Shown here piece by piece: positions 35,470 through 56,616 of a stretch of 64,000 bases of DNA; position 1 is the first letter of the stretch, and every line of letters starts with the position of its first letter. The DNA comes from Anolis sagrei (taxonomy: Eukaryota; Chordata; Lepidosauria; Squamata; Anolidae), in the NCBI RefSeq assembly GCF_037176765.1, contig NC_090023.1:147474866-147538865 (forward strand). Reading direction: 5' to 3'. The position numbers and the translations under genes are program-made. The notes beneath the pieces are model-generated. The model did no database searches. It saw only the letters and a program-made list of their open reading frames with translations, and had not been told where the DNA came from.

Positions 35470-36775
35470 AAAAAACAAACAAACAAGAAGGGGAGTCAGG
35501 CAAGGTTGTTTGCTGGCACCTTTTCTGTTCAATTTCTATGTGAACAATCTAGTTGCAGAACTGACCTCCCCTGATCACTTCCCACCATCAGGAGGTAATA
35601 GGAGAATTCAAATCTTATTATATGCTTTTGATATTGTCCTCTTGTCAACTACACAACTACATAAATAGGACTCAGGAGACTCTTGACGACACTCAGTAGA
35701 ATTTGTGATCAAGAGAAGTTGAGCCTTATCCATTCTAAAACCAAAGTGATGGTATTATCCAAGAGGAAGCAGATACATAAACGGCAACTGGATGGCCATT
35801 CAATAGAACAGTGTCACAGCTTTAAATATCTGGGCATCCACTTCTCATATAATGGTCATATGGAGGCAGCCAAACTATCCACCTGGAAGTTCTAGCCTTT
35901 GGGGGTTCCTTGGTATGTCCCACAATTAAGATCTTTGCTGCTAAAATTTTACAACAATTGTTATATGGAGCAGAAATATGGGGACAGGGCACCACAAAGC
36001 AGATTGAATGCATCCAGAATAAGTTTTTAAGAGCTCCTTTAGCCCTTCCTCCTGGGACACCATCTGCCTTGTTAAGGCTTGGATTGGATCTTCCCTCACT
36101 TAAGGCCAAAATGCATAAGCTTAACATTTCATATGCGAAGAGACTTCTGGAAATGGAGGATGAGAGTATAACAAAACAAGGTTTTTTAGTGCAATATAAG
36201 TGAGGAGGTTGGGCTCAACACTGGCTAGCTTTGCTCCACCATTATTTTGATGGGTCAACAACAACCCTAATGCAGTTGAACAAGGTGGCGATTAGAGATG
36301 GATGCAATTGACAACTTGCGGACTAGTAAACAGCAGGGTTTCTCCATTTGATATCCTCTACTAAAGAGTGACCAATATTACCAACAATATCTTCAAGATT
36401 TAACATCTGTAGCCCTTAGAAAAGCTTTTACAGCCCTGCGCTTTCAAACAATGCCATCAGGCTGGTTAGAGGGAAGACACAGAGGGATCCCTCATGCCCA
36501 ACTTCTTTGTATTTGTGGGTCTGGGTAAAGAGAGGATTTAACACACTATCTGTTACGTTGCCCATTGTATAATGACCCCTGAAACAACCTTCTGGGACCC
36601 CTTTTGGAAGAAAGGGCAGCATGGCAACAGTCAGCAGTTGTTTGTGACTTGTTAGCAGATTATTCCAAAAATATAACATTAAAGGTTGCCACATTTGCAG
36701 CTGCAGCCCAAAAACTCCGAGTCAAACTAGTAAAGTCCACAGCAGAAGCTAGAAATGGAAATGGAAATGTTTTGG
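35470..36775 (+). mobile_element. Non-LTR retrotransposon reverse-transcriptase fragment (broken)
   Basis: Reads, in shifting frames, GVRQGCLLAPFLFNFYVNNL (RT block), then YAFDIVLLS at the place of the catalytic YADD (Ala-Phe-Asp here), then LSLIHSKTKVMVLSKRKQ and FKYLGIHFS. After that come LLYGAEIWGQG and IQNKFLRAPLALPPGTPSA, and a C-terminal LRCPLYND motif near 36550. Several stops and frame shifts make it dead. The arrangement fits an APE-type LINE of the I/R1/Vingi or R4 neighbourhood; I cannot settle the clade by eye. Confidence 0.7.
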
Positions 36776-37644
36776 GATGATACAAATCAGGCATTTGTAA
36801 TTGTTGTTATGTCATTACTACCATAATTTTAAAGAGCCAGTATACGGAACATGTTTTACTACTTATATTGGAAAGTGCTTACTGTACTTTTAAAGGTTGT
36901 ATATTTTATGTCATGGCCTATGGCTAGTACAATAAACAATTCATTTCACTCACATTGTGATCCAGAAAGGCATTGGGAGGAATGAGCCTGGGTCCAACTC
37001 TGGCCATTGGCTTCCCCCTCCAACCAGCCTGCCAAATAAATATACAGATAGATTTCCATCAAACTCACCCTGCATAGTCTCGACCAAACCGACACAGCTG
37101 AATAGGGCAGGAGCTCAGAAGCAGTTGATACCAATCCCTTGGGCCGAATCCCCTTTGCTTTTCTCTTTGGGCTTCTCTTCTTCCAGAGGGATCCAATGTC
37201 TCCTCCAATCCTCAGCTTTGCCCCCTTCATCCGAAAGGGAAGGACACCCTCCTCCCTTCCTCAAAGGAAAGCGGCAACATGACAAAATGAAAAATCATCC
37301 ACCCATTGGCTGTTTCTTCATGATCCTTGTTGATGGACACAACCACTTCACTCTGGGTCCCTTGCTTCAGCCTTAACTGCCATGGAACATCCGGCGCATC
37401 ACAATGGGTGGCGCATCATTCATGTCCAGTGAAAGTCATAGGTATCTTGTAAGGGGATTGTGCTCTATGGTAAAAGTAAATAAAGATCTTTGATTTCATG
37501 ACATGTGTTGCTCATAATAGGGTTTGTGAGCAACACAAGACAACAGAGAGCTTGATTGAAGGAAAAACATGCCAATGGTGTGGAGAAAGGAAACTGTTAT
37601 TATAAGAACCCCATTCTTAGGTAGGAAAGTTGCTCAAAGATTAC
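36776..37644. other. Intergenic sequence without recognised features
   Basis: No gene or clear repeat. A 139-codon + strand frame at 36957-37376 overlaps a 94-codon minus frame; neither shows family motifs. Confidence 0.4.
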
Positions 37645-37948
37645 ATCATAAAATTGGAAGACTCCCCCAAGGGCCATCCAATCCAACCCCCTTTCTATGC
37701 AGGAAAACACACTCAAAGCCCTCTTAACAGATGGCCATCCAGCCTCTGCTTAAGAACCTCCCAAAAAGGAGACTTCAGTGCACTAGGAATTATCTCAATT
37801 TAGACGCTTGACTTTGATTGATGCAGTCAAGAATCACATTGGCCTTTTTAGCTGCAGCACCACATTCTTGACTCATGTTCATCTTGTGCTCTCCTAAGAC
37901 TCCTAAATCCCTTTCATATGGATTTTTTCTCTTCTCACAATTGGACAG
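37645..37948 (-). mobile_element. CR1 LINE 3' fragment
   Basis: Reverse of CR1: GGGCCATCCAATCCAACCCC, then AGATGGCCATCCAGCCTCTG, and further in CAAGAATCACATTGGCCTTT. Its tail is at the low-coordinate end. Confidence 0.7.
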
Positions 37949-38156
37949 GGTGCAAGAGGATTCTTGGGAAGACAAAGAGGTGGAATAAGAAAAAACAAGG
38001 ATATAAGTCCAGAAAGGATCTGACCAGGGAGCACATTGCAATTCAAACTATCTAACCCTGTTGCTCCTGCCCACCACTGTGAGGCACTCTTCACTCTTCA
38101 TTGCTCAGAGTTGTTGCATTCCCATAAAGTCAACTCACAACAGAGATTAAAACTGA

Positions 38157-38262
38157 GGCCAGACCTACACTGGCAAAGAATGCATTATATGGGTCTATAC
38201 TGAACACATAAAGCAGTTCAGAACTGTATCCTTTTGTAGTGTAGATCCAGCCTCAGTTTCTC
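38157..38262. mobile_element. Foldback MITE, family A-like
   Basis: Ends AGGCCAGACCTACACTGGCA and GTGTAGATCCAGCCTC, with CAGTTCAGAACTG at the core. Diverged. Confidence 0.4.
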
Positions 38263-38508
38263 AATTCCTACTTTTGCCTGTAGAGATGCATTCTGCAAAA
38301 GCATGAGGGTCTGCTCTGCCACTTCCCTCTGGGGGGGATGCAAGGCCGGCCACACATTCAGCATCCCCTGAGAAGTCTCCTGATCTGATGCTTACTGGTT
38401 GGTCCCATATTTTCTACTTGTTTTGCTAGTATTGCTGCTGTTGTTGCTGGTATTATTTGTATGACTATAACATTATATTTTATGTACATCTTGCTTTACA
38501 GTCTAATG

Positions 38509-38878
38509 CAGGGGTCCTCAAACTTTTTAAACTGAGGGCCAGGTCACAGTCCCTCAAATTGTTGGAGGGCTGGATTATAATCTGAAAAAAAAAAAACATG
38601 AATGAATTCTTACACACACTGCACGTATCTTATTTGCGGTGCAAAAAACAAAAAACCTACTTAAAAACAATACAATCATTAAAATGAAGAACAATTTTAA
38701 CATATATAAATTTATTAGTATTTAAATGAGAAGTTTGGGCCTACTTTTGGCTGATGAGATAGGATTGTTGTTGTGTGCTTTCAAGTCATTTCAGACTTAG
38801 GTTGACTTTGAGCGAGGGCCGGGTAAATGACCTTGGAGGGCCGTATCTGGCCCCCAGGCCTTAGTTTGAGGACCCCTG
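38509..38878. mobile_element. hAT nonautonomous element
   Basis: Inverted ends CAGGGGTCCTCAAACTTTTT and AGTTTGAGGACCCCTG. Flanking 8-mers GTCTAATG (38501-38508) and GTCAAATG (38879-38886) agree at 7 of 8 positions, the hAT target-duplication length. 370 bp, no transposase. Confidence 0.8.
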
Positions 38879-39519
38879 GTCAAATGTAAGCGAACCAAAA
38901 CAAATATATCCATTCCTTAAGTTACTTATGATGATCTCACACGAATATGCTTATCATTCACACTGGAGAAGGCCAATAAATACTCGGGGAAGGTGCCATG
39001 CTGTGGAGGTGAGGGCTCCAGCCTGGCTGGGGATTCTGGCCACCAAGGATCAGGCTTAGCCTTACCCATGTGTCTCTCCTCGTTTCTAATTCTTTTGAAG
39101 AATCCTTACATGTCAAACATGGTGATTTTGGAAGGGGGTTATGCTCCTCAAATTTTTCTATCTGCACGGGACATGTGCTAGCCCAGCTCCCCAATCCTTA
39201 CTCTTAGCAACTGCGTATGCTGGAGCTGAGTGGGTGAAACTCTCCTCACAGTTGCTGAGCATACGGCAGATCATGGGCATATCCTGCACAGACTTCAAAC
39301 AACTTCTGGGAAAGAATTACATGTTCATACATTTTATGTTTGCCTGTAGGGATGACAAAATGTGTATGTTTGCAGGAGTTGAAGGAATCTTACGAGGAGA
39401 TGACCTCACAAGAGGGTCAACAAGTTCAGCTCAGAAGAATGGCAAATACAGAAAAGGGCACTTCGCCTGGGTGGTACTTCTGATTGGTTAAAATGACATG
39501 TGAACTAGACACTTCAACT

Positions 39520-39625
39520 CTGGTTTCTGCCTCTTGCAGAATTCTGGGGTTTGTAGTTTAGTGAGGCTGTTAATGGCTCCTTCCTAGACTACAAACCCCA
39601 GAATTCTGCAGGAGGCAGAAACCAG
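39520..39625. repeat. Near-perfect inverted repeat
   Basis: The arm at 39520-39560 (CTGGTTTCTGCCTC, GCAGAATTCTGGGGTTTG) pairs almost completely with 39586-39625 (CAAACCCCAGAATTCTGC, GAGGCAGAAACCAG) around a loop of about 25 bp. Probably a short foldback MITE. Confidence 0.8.
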
Positions 39626-40179
39626 ATATAAAGTGGATTTATTCCCTAGTGTGATGAAGTACATTGATGTATGATGACGAAGAGAAAGGGAGCAAAGATA
39701 TGAAAGAACAGAATTGGAGACACAGAATTTGAAGCTAGAACACAGTTCCAGTGAGAAGCTGGGAGAAGTGCCAGGAAGAAGGAAGGAAGGTTGGTTTGCT
39801 GGCTAGCCTACTAACCTGCAGTCAATGCAGATTGCTTAACTGACAGAATTGGAAGCTGCCTCCTTAATTAATATTTGTTGGGGTCTGAACACTTATTTAT
39901 TGACTGGTTATTTTTATTTGCCTGTAACTGTTCCAAAGATAGTTCTCCCAAGCAAAAAGATGTTCTTAACTGGTTCAATTTGTTCTATTTCCAAAACTTT
40001 AAATAAAAGTGCCATTTGTTTGGAGGGACATTATTTTGAAGCCTTTAAATTTTTACTTACTTAATTACTTACTTATTTGTCCATTTCTGTTTCGCTTCCC
40101 AGCCAACAAGACTCCTTGAGGTGATGGACAAATGAAAACCAATTAAAACAGAGGTCCCCAAACAATGGCCTGCAGGCCA
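39626..40179. other. Intergenic sequence without recognised features
   Basis: AT-rich, with TTAC/ACTT-rich simple sequence near 40050. No gene seen. Confidence 0.35.
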
Positions 40180-40350
40180 GTTGCAACCCTCCACGGTCAT
40201 TTGCCCAGAAGGTTGCCAGTTCGAAGCCCCAGATAGGCATGAGCACCCTACTGTCAGCCCAGTTCACTGTTTACCTAAGCAGTTTGAAAACAGCTTAGTG
40301 TTGTACATAGAGAAATTAGGTACCGCTAAAAAGTGGGGTAGGTATTACCA
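40180..40350 (+). mobile_element. Sauria-type tRNA SINE fragment
   Basis: Contains GGTTGCCAGTTCGAAGCCCC (B-box-like), CTGTCAGCCCAGTTCACTGT and AGGTACCGCTAAAAAG, in the order found at 62560-62690. Diverged head. Confidence 0.5.
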
Positions 40351-40666
40351 TTAAAAGAAAAAGACACTATAAGAAGATCAGAAAATGCCTGGCGACCAAA
40401 AGCAAGGGAGGAAGGAAGTCCTAATGGTTCTTCGTCATATAAGATGGAGTGACAGCCCCCCCCCTCCCCCTGCTGGATTTGAGTACAACCTCCAAAGCCC
40501 CAAAAAGCCATACGTTGACACAACATACCTCCTTTCTGGTTGTCTCTGTCCTGTCTGTCCAAATGATATTGAATGTTTGCTGTGTATGTGTACTGCTATA
40601 AAATGGACTATTCTCCTCTCTCAAGCCCCCCCCCCCTTGTGGCCTCTGCCCAGGTAATAGAACAGT

Positions 40667-41162
40667 GTTGTTGTTCATTCATTCAGTCGACTCCGACTCT
40701 TCGTGACCTCATGGACCAGCCCACGCCAGAGCTCCCTGTCGGCCGTCACCACCCCCAGCTCCTTCAAGGTCAGTCCAGTCACTTCAAGGATGCCATCCAT
40801 CCATCTTGCCCTTGGTCGGCCCCTCTTCCTTTTGCCTTCCACTTTCCCCAGCATAATTGTCTTCTCTAGGCTTTCCTGTCTCCTCATGATGTGACCAAAG
40901 TACTTCAACTTTGTCTGTAGTATCCTTCCCTCCAATGAGCAGCCGGGCTTTATTTCCTGGAGGATGGACTGGTTGGATCTTCTCGCAGTCCAAGGCACTC
41001 TCAGAACTTTCCTCCAACACCACAGCTCAAAAGCATCGATCTTCCTTCGCTCAGCCTTCCCTAAGGTCCAGCTCTCACATCCGTAGGTTACTACAGGGAA
41101 TACCATGACTTTGACTAGGCGGATCTTTGTTGCCAGTGTGATGTCTCTACTCTTTACTATTT
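40667..41162 (-). mobile_element. RTE-type BovB LINE, 5' truncated
   Basis: The minus-strand frame encodes the BovB C-terminus: VFPVVTYGCESWTLGKAERR, IDAFELWCWRKVLRVPWTAR, RSNQSILQEI, FGHIMRRQESLEKTIMLGK, GRPRARWMDGI and TKSRSRLNE. The 3' end is at 40667. The exact 12-bp target duplication TAATAGAACAGT at 40655-40666 and 41163-41174 shows a real, fairly young insertion of 496 bp. Nearly the same protein occurs in opposite orientation at 41258-41916. Confidence 0.92.
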
Positions 41163-41185
41163 TAATAGAACAGTACCAAGTTGGA

Positions 41186-41257
41186 AATTTAGGCCCCTTC
41201 CACATAACTAAATACAATCCCACATTTTGTGCTTTGAACCAGGATATATGGCAGTGT
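41186..41257. mobile_element. MITE family A half, interrupted by BovB
   Basis: Starts GGCCCCTTCCACATAACTAA and runs to ATATGGCAGTGT, where the BovB copy begins. The partner sequence ATATGACAGTGTGGACT resumes at 41917. Confidence 0.6.
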
Positions 41258-41916
41258 ATTGTACAAGTGTACAAGAATGATTGACAACTGGCAAATAGAG
41301 GGAGAAAACATGGAGGCAGTGACAGACTTTGTATTTCTAGGTGCAAAGATTACTGTAGACGCAGACTGCAGCCAGGAAATCAGAAGACGTTTACTTCTTG
41401 GGAGGAGACCAATGACCAATTTTGATAAAATAGTGAAGAGTAGAGACGTCACACTGGCAACCAAGATCCGCATAGTCAAAGCAATGGTATTCCCCGTAGT
41501 AACCTATGGATGTGAGAGCTGGACCATAGGGAAGGCTGAGCTAAGGAAGATAGATGCTTTTGAACTGTGGTGCTGGAGGAAAGTTCTGAGAGTGCCTTGG
41601 ACTGCCAGAAGATCCAACCAGTCCATACTTATAAATAAATAAAGCCCGACTGTTCATTGGAGGGAAGGAGACAAAGTTGAAGTACTTTGGCAACATCATG
41701 AGGAGACAGGAAATCTTAGAGAAGACAATGATGCTGGGGAAAATGGAAGGAAAAAGGAAGAGGGGCCGACCAAGTGCAAGATGGATGGATAGCATCCTTG
41801 AAGTGACTGGCTTGACTCTGAAGGAGCTGGGGGAGGTGACGGCCGACAGGGCGCTCTGGCGTGGGCTGGTCCTTGAGGTCACTAAGAGTCAGAAGCGTTT
41901 GAACGAATGAACAACA
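41258..41916 (+). mobile_element. RTE-type BovB LINE, 5' truncated
   Basis: The + strand encodes MIDNWQIEGENMEAVTDFVF, LGAKITVDADCSQEIRRRLL, MVFPVVTYGCESWTIGKAEL and, after a break near 41640 where an ATAAATAAATAAAG insertion sits, YFGNIMRRQEILEKTMMLGK, RGRPSARWMDSILEV and TKSQKRLNE. Target duplication ATATGGCAGTGT / ATATGACAGTGT (41246-41257 / 41917-41928, 11 of 12). 659 bp. Confidence 0.92.
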
Positions 41917-41944
41917 ATATGACAGTGTGGACTGATAGCTTTGA

Positions 41945-42200
41945 GCCCTTCCATATATCCCTTTATCCCAGAATATCAAGGCAGAAAATCCCACAATATC
42001 TGCTTTGGAATGGGTTATCTGAATCCACACTGCTATATATTCCAGTTCAAAGCAGATGTGGAATTTTATTCAGTTGTGTGGAAGGGGCCAGAAAATCCCA
42101 CATTATCTGAGTGTGGACTCAAGATAACCCAGTTCAAAGCAGATACTGCGGGATTTTCTACCTTGATATTCTGGGTTACAGGGCTGTGTGGAAGGGCCCT
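41945..42200. mobile_element. Foldback MITE, family A, full length
   Basis: The left arm (GCCCTTCCATATATCCCTTT, AGAATATCAAGGCAGAAAAT, ATCTGCTTTGGAATGGGTTA) is mirrored by the right arm (GATAACCCAGTTCAAAGCAG, GGATTTTCTACCTTGATATT, GCTGTGTGGAAGGGC). The centre contains a further internal copy (AGCAGATGTGGAATTTTATT). The best copy of the family in this window. Confidence 0.75.
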
Positions 42201-42279
42201 GGGTTATCTGTGTCCAACTGCAAATGGAAGTTCCAATTATTTCCGGTTAAATATACAATTGTAATCAGTTAAAATATCT

Positions 42280-42548
42280 GGAGCCCTCAGTGGCGCAATG
42301 GGTTAAACCCCTGTGCCGGCAGGACTGAAGACCGACAGGTCGCAAGTTCAAATCCAGGGAGAGCGCGGATGAGCTCCCTCTAACAGCTCCAGCTCCTCAT
42401 GCGGGGACATGAGAGAAGCCTCCCACAAGGATGGTAAAACATCAAAACATCTAGCCATCCCCTGGGCAACGTCCTTGCAGATGGCCAGTTCTCTCACACC
42501 AGAAACAATTTGAAGTTTCTCAAGTTGCTCCTAACATGACAAAAAAAA
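42280..42548 (+). mobile_element. tRNA-derived SINE (copy 3), full length
   Basis: A box GTGGCGCAATGGGTTAAACC, B box AAGTTCAAATCCAGG, body GGGGACATGAGAGAAGCCTC and tail GTTGCTCCTAACATGACAAA. Flanks GTTAAAATATCTG (42268-42280) and GTTAAAACAGCTG (42549-42561) agree at 10 of 13 positions. Confidence 0.85.
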
Positions 42549-42629
42549 GTTAAAACAGCTGTGTTTTTACTAGAACTTCTATGGGATCTTGTGATTTCTA
42601 GTTCACTGAGACACCGAAACAGAGTTAGG

Positions 42630-42690
42630 GACTTTCCACACAGCCATATAACCCAAAATAGCTGCTTTGGAACTGCCATATCAGTTCATA
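42630..42690. mobile_element. MITE family A, partial
   Basis: CTTTCCACACAGCCATATAA, then ACCCAAAATAGCTGCTTTGG; right arm missing. Confidence 0.45.
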
Positions 42691-42776
42691 TCAGCCAGCA
42701 GCCCCTGGGTCTTAAAGGGAAAGATCAAAGAGTCCCTGGTGGGTGTGCAAAGTGCAGTATAGACTCATGTATAAGC

Positions 42777-42848
42777 CAGGCATGGGCAAACCTTGGCCCT
42801 CCAGGTGTTTTGGACTTCAACTCCCACATTTCCTAACAACCATGCCTG
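42777..42848. mobile_element. 72-bp hAT MITE nested in a mariner-like fragment
   Basis: Ends CAGGCATGGG and CCATGCCTG are inverted. Flanking 8-mers GTATAAGC (42769-42776) and GCATAAGC (42849-42856) agree at 7 of 8 positions. The flanks (AGACTCATGTATAAGCC, AACCTCATACATATG) look like the mariner-like family of 2851 and 20210. Confidence 0.6.
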
Positions 42849-43055
42849 GCATAAGCCAACCTCATACATATGTTGGGGGTCAGGATCATGTATTTTCATT
42901 TGACCCATGGAAAAGTCAAGGAAAAGAGGGAGGGAGACGGTTAAGTCACCAATTGATGGAGGAACATACTATATGCCTGACCTCATCTACCTGGGGACAG
43001 GTGTTGGAGCAGAAATTATGCACTTTCATATGATAGGTTCTGGATAACAAGATAG

Positions 43056-43475
43056 GGTCTGGAGAACAAGCCCTATGAGGAGCGGCTTAAAGAGCTGGGC
43101 ATGCTTAGCCCGAAGAAGAGAAGACTGAGAGGAGACATGATTGCCATGTATAAATATGTGAGGGGAAGTTATAGGAAGGAGGGAGCAAGCTTGTTTTCTG
43201 CTTCCCTGGAGGCTAGGACACAATGGAGCAATGGCTTCAAACTACAAGAAAGGAGATTCCATCTGAACATCAGGGATAACTTCCTGACTGTGAGAGCTGT
43301 TCAGAAGTGGAACTCTCTGCCCTGGAGTGCGGTAGAAGCTCCTTCTATGGAAGCTTTTAAGCAGAGGCTGGATGGCCATCTGTCGGGGGTGCTTTGAATG
43401 CAATTTTCCTTCTTCTTGGCAAAATGGGGTTGGACTGGATGGCCCACGAGGTCTCTTCCAACTCTAGGATTCTAT
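43056..43475 (+). mobile_element. CR1 LINE 3' end
   Basis: Well kept CR1 3' blocks: GAGGAGCGGCTTAAAGAGCT, GACATGATTGCCATGTATAA, GAGAGCTGTTCAGAAGTGGA, AGCAGAGGCTGGATGGCCAT, and an ATTCTAT tail at 43469-43475. It lies about 200 bp upstream of the EIF3F CpG island. Confidence 0.85.
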
Positions 43476-43540
43476 ATATTCCAATCCAAAGCAGATCTTG
43501 TGGGATTTTATTCAGCTGTGCCGAAGGAGCCAAGAAAACC
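43475..43540. mobile_element. MITE family A, right arm
   Basis: AATCCAAAGCAGATCTTGTG, GGATTTTATTCAGCTGTGCC, GAAGGAGCC. Directly abuts the EIF3F promoter region. Confidence 0.45.
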
Positions 43541-43599
43541 GAAGCTACGAGCCAAACTAGAACTTCAACATCACCCTATGTTTTTCGAGCTGCGCGTGA

Positions 43600-43760
43600 A
43601 GAAGCCAGAAGTTTGATGTCACTCGGCTTCCGGTCTCTAGGACCAATGGAACGCTTCGGGAAAGCTAAGCCGATTTCCATAGGAGAGCGGTGTCACGTGA
43701 CGGCCGCGCCGAGCCAATCAGAACCGGCGGAGAGGCGCGCGTGGCCCTTTCGCTGACAAG
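43600..43760 (+). promoter_or_regulatory. EIF3F: EIF3F core promoter, CpG island
   Basis: GC-rich, CpG-dense and TATA-less. Visible motifs: an ETS site CTTCCGG at 43627-43633; a perfect palindrome GTCACGTGAC at 43692-43701, which fits E-box (USF/MYC) and CLEAR (TFEB/MITF) consensus; and CCAAT at 43714-43718. The start codon has A at -3 and G at +4 (AAGATGG), a strong context. Site use is inferred from motifs only. The CpG island continues through exon 1 to about 44090. Confidence 0.7.
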
Positions 43761-55578
<11,818 letters not shown>

Positions 55579-55745
55579 TAGATCTACTGACAGAACATGG
55601 AGAAAATTGGAATTTGTGCCCATGGCATCAAGTTATGTAGTTGGACTATAATTCTGAAATGACTATTAGCCTAACTTCCATCCTTGCCCTATCTATTCCC
55701 TCCTCCTCACAAGAAAAATAAAACCTGAAAATCAAATGGGCTGAC
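55579..55745 (+). other. EIF3F: EIF3F 3' UTR and poly(A) signal
   Basis: Short 3' UTR. AATAAA lies at 55717-55722, about 140 bp after the stop. A further TAAATAAACT is seen near 55766. Confidence 0.7.
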
Positions 55746-56055
55746 AATAATTAAAATTATCATTATAAATAAACTAAAAGCTCTCAATCTGTTCAACCTC
55801 ACACACATATAACTAACATGGAAATTTCTTCTTGTTGTTAAAGTGTTTTGATTCGTAATAATTCAAGTAAGTAAAGTAAAGGTATTGCTATTTTTAAATT
55901 GGAACTTATTCCCAACAGAACCAGCTCAAGGAGAAGGGAAGAACAAGCATGGGCTTCCAAAGATGAGTGGGAAATGGTCAGAATGGTGTAGAATTGTGCA
56001 GTATTGGTGGTTTTTCCTATATAATAAGGGTCAAGTCATTTGGGTAGGCAGGCAT
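55746..56055. other. Intergenic sequence downstream of EIF3F
   Basis: AT-rich, no gene or clear element seen. Confidence 0.4.
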
Positions 56056-56059
56056 ACAG

Positions 56060-56616
56060 ATTATAGTGTATAGATCTAGGGAAATAATAGTTCCACTCAA
56101 TTCTGCTTTGGTCAGACCTCACCTGGAATCATGTGTCCAATTCTGGGCACCACAATTCAAGAGGGGTATTGATTGATAAGCTGGAGGGTGTCCAGAGGAA
56201 GGTGATCAAAATAGTCAAAAGGTTAGGAGGCCAAGCCCTAGAAGAAGTGGCTTAAAGCACTGGACATGTTTAGCCTGCAGAAGAGAAGACAGAAGACATG
56301 ATAGTCATGTTTTATTATTTGAAAGTTTCTGACATTGAGGAGGGGAGAAGCTAGCTTTCCGTTGCTCAGGAGACTCAAACATGAAGCAATGGATTCAAAC
56401 TGCAGGAAAAGAGATTGTAACTGAACATTAGGAAGAACTTACTGTAAAAGCTGTTGAACAGTGAAATTCAACACCTCAGTGTGGTGGAGTCTCCTCTGAA
56501 GGTTTTTAAGCAGAGGCTGGATGACTATCTATTGGGAGTTACTTTGATTACATTTTTCTGCTTGGCAGGGGATTGACTCGGATGGCTCTTGTCTCTTCCA
56601 ACTTTATGATTTTATC
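56060..56616 (+). mobile_element. CR1 LINE 3' end, older copy
   Basis: Longer than the others: TCAGACCTCACCTGGAATCA, TGTCCAATTCTGGGCACCAC, GAGGGTGTCCAGAGGAAGGT, AGCAGAGGCTGGATGACTAT, tail TTATGATTTTAT. More diverged than the copies at 18381 and 43056. Confidence 0.8.
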
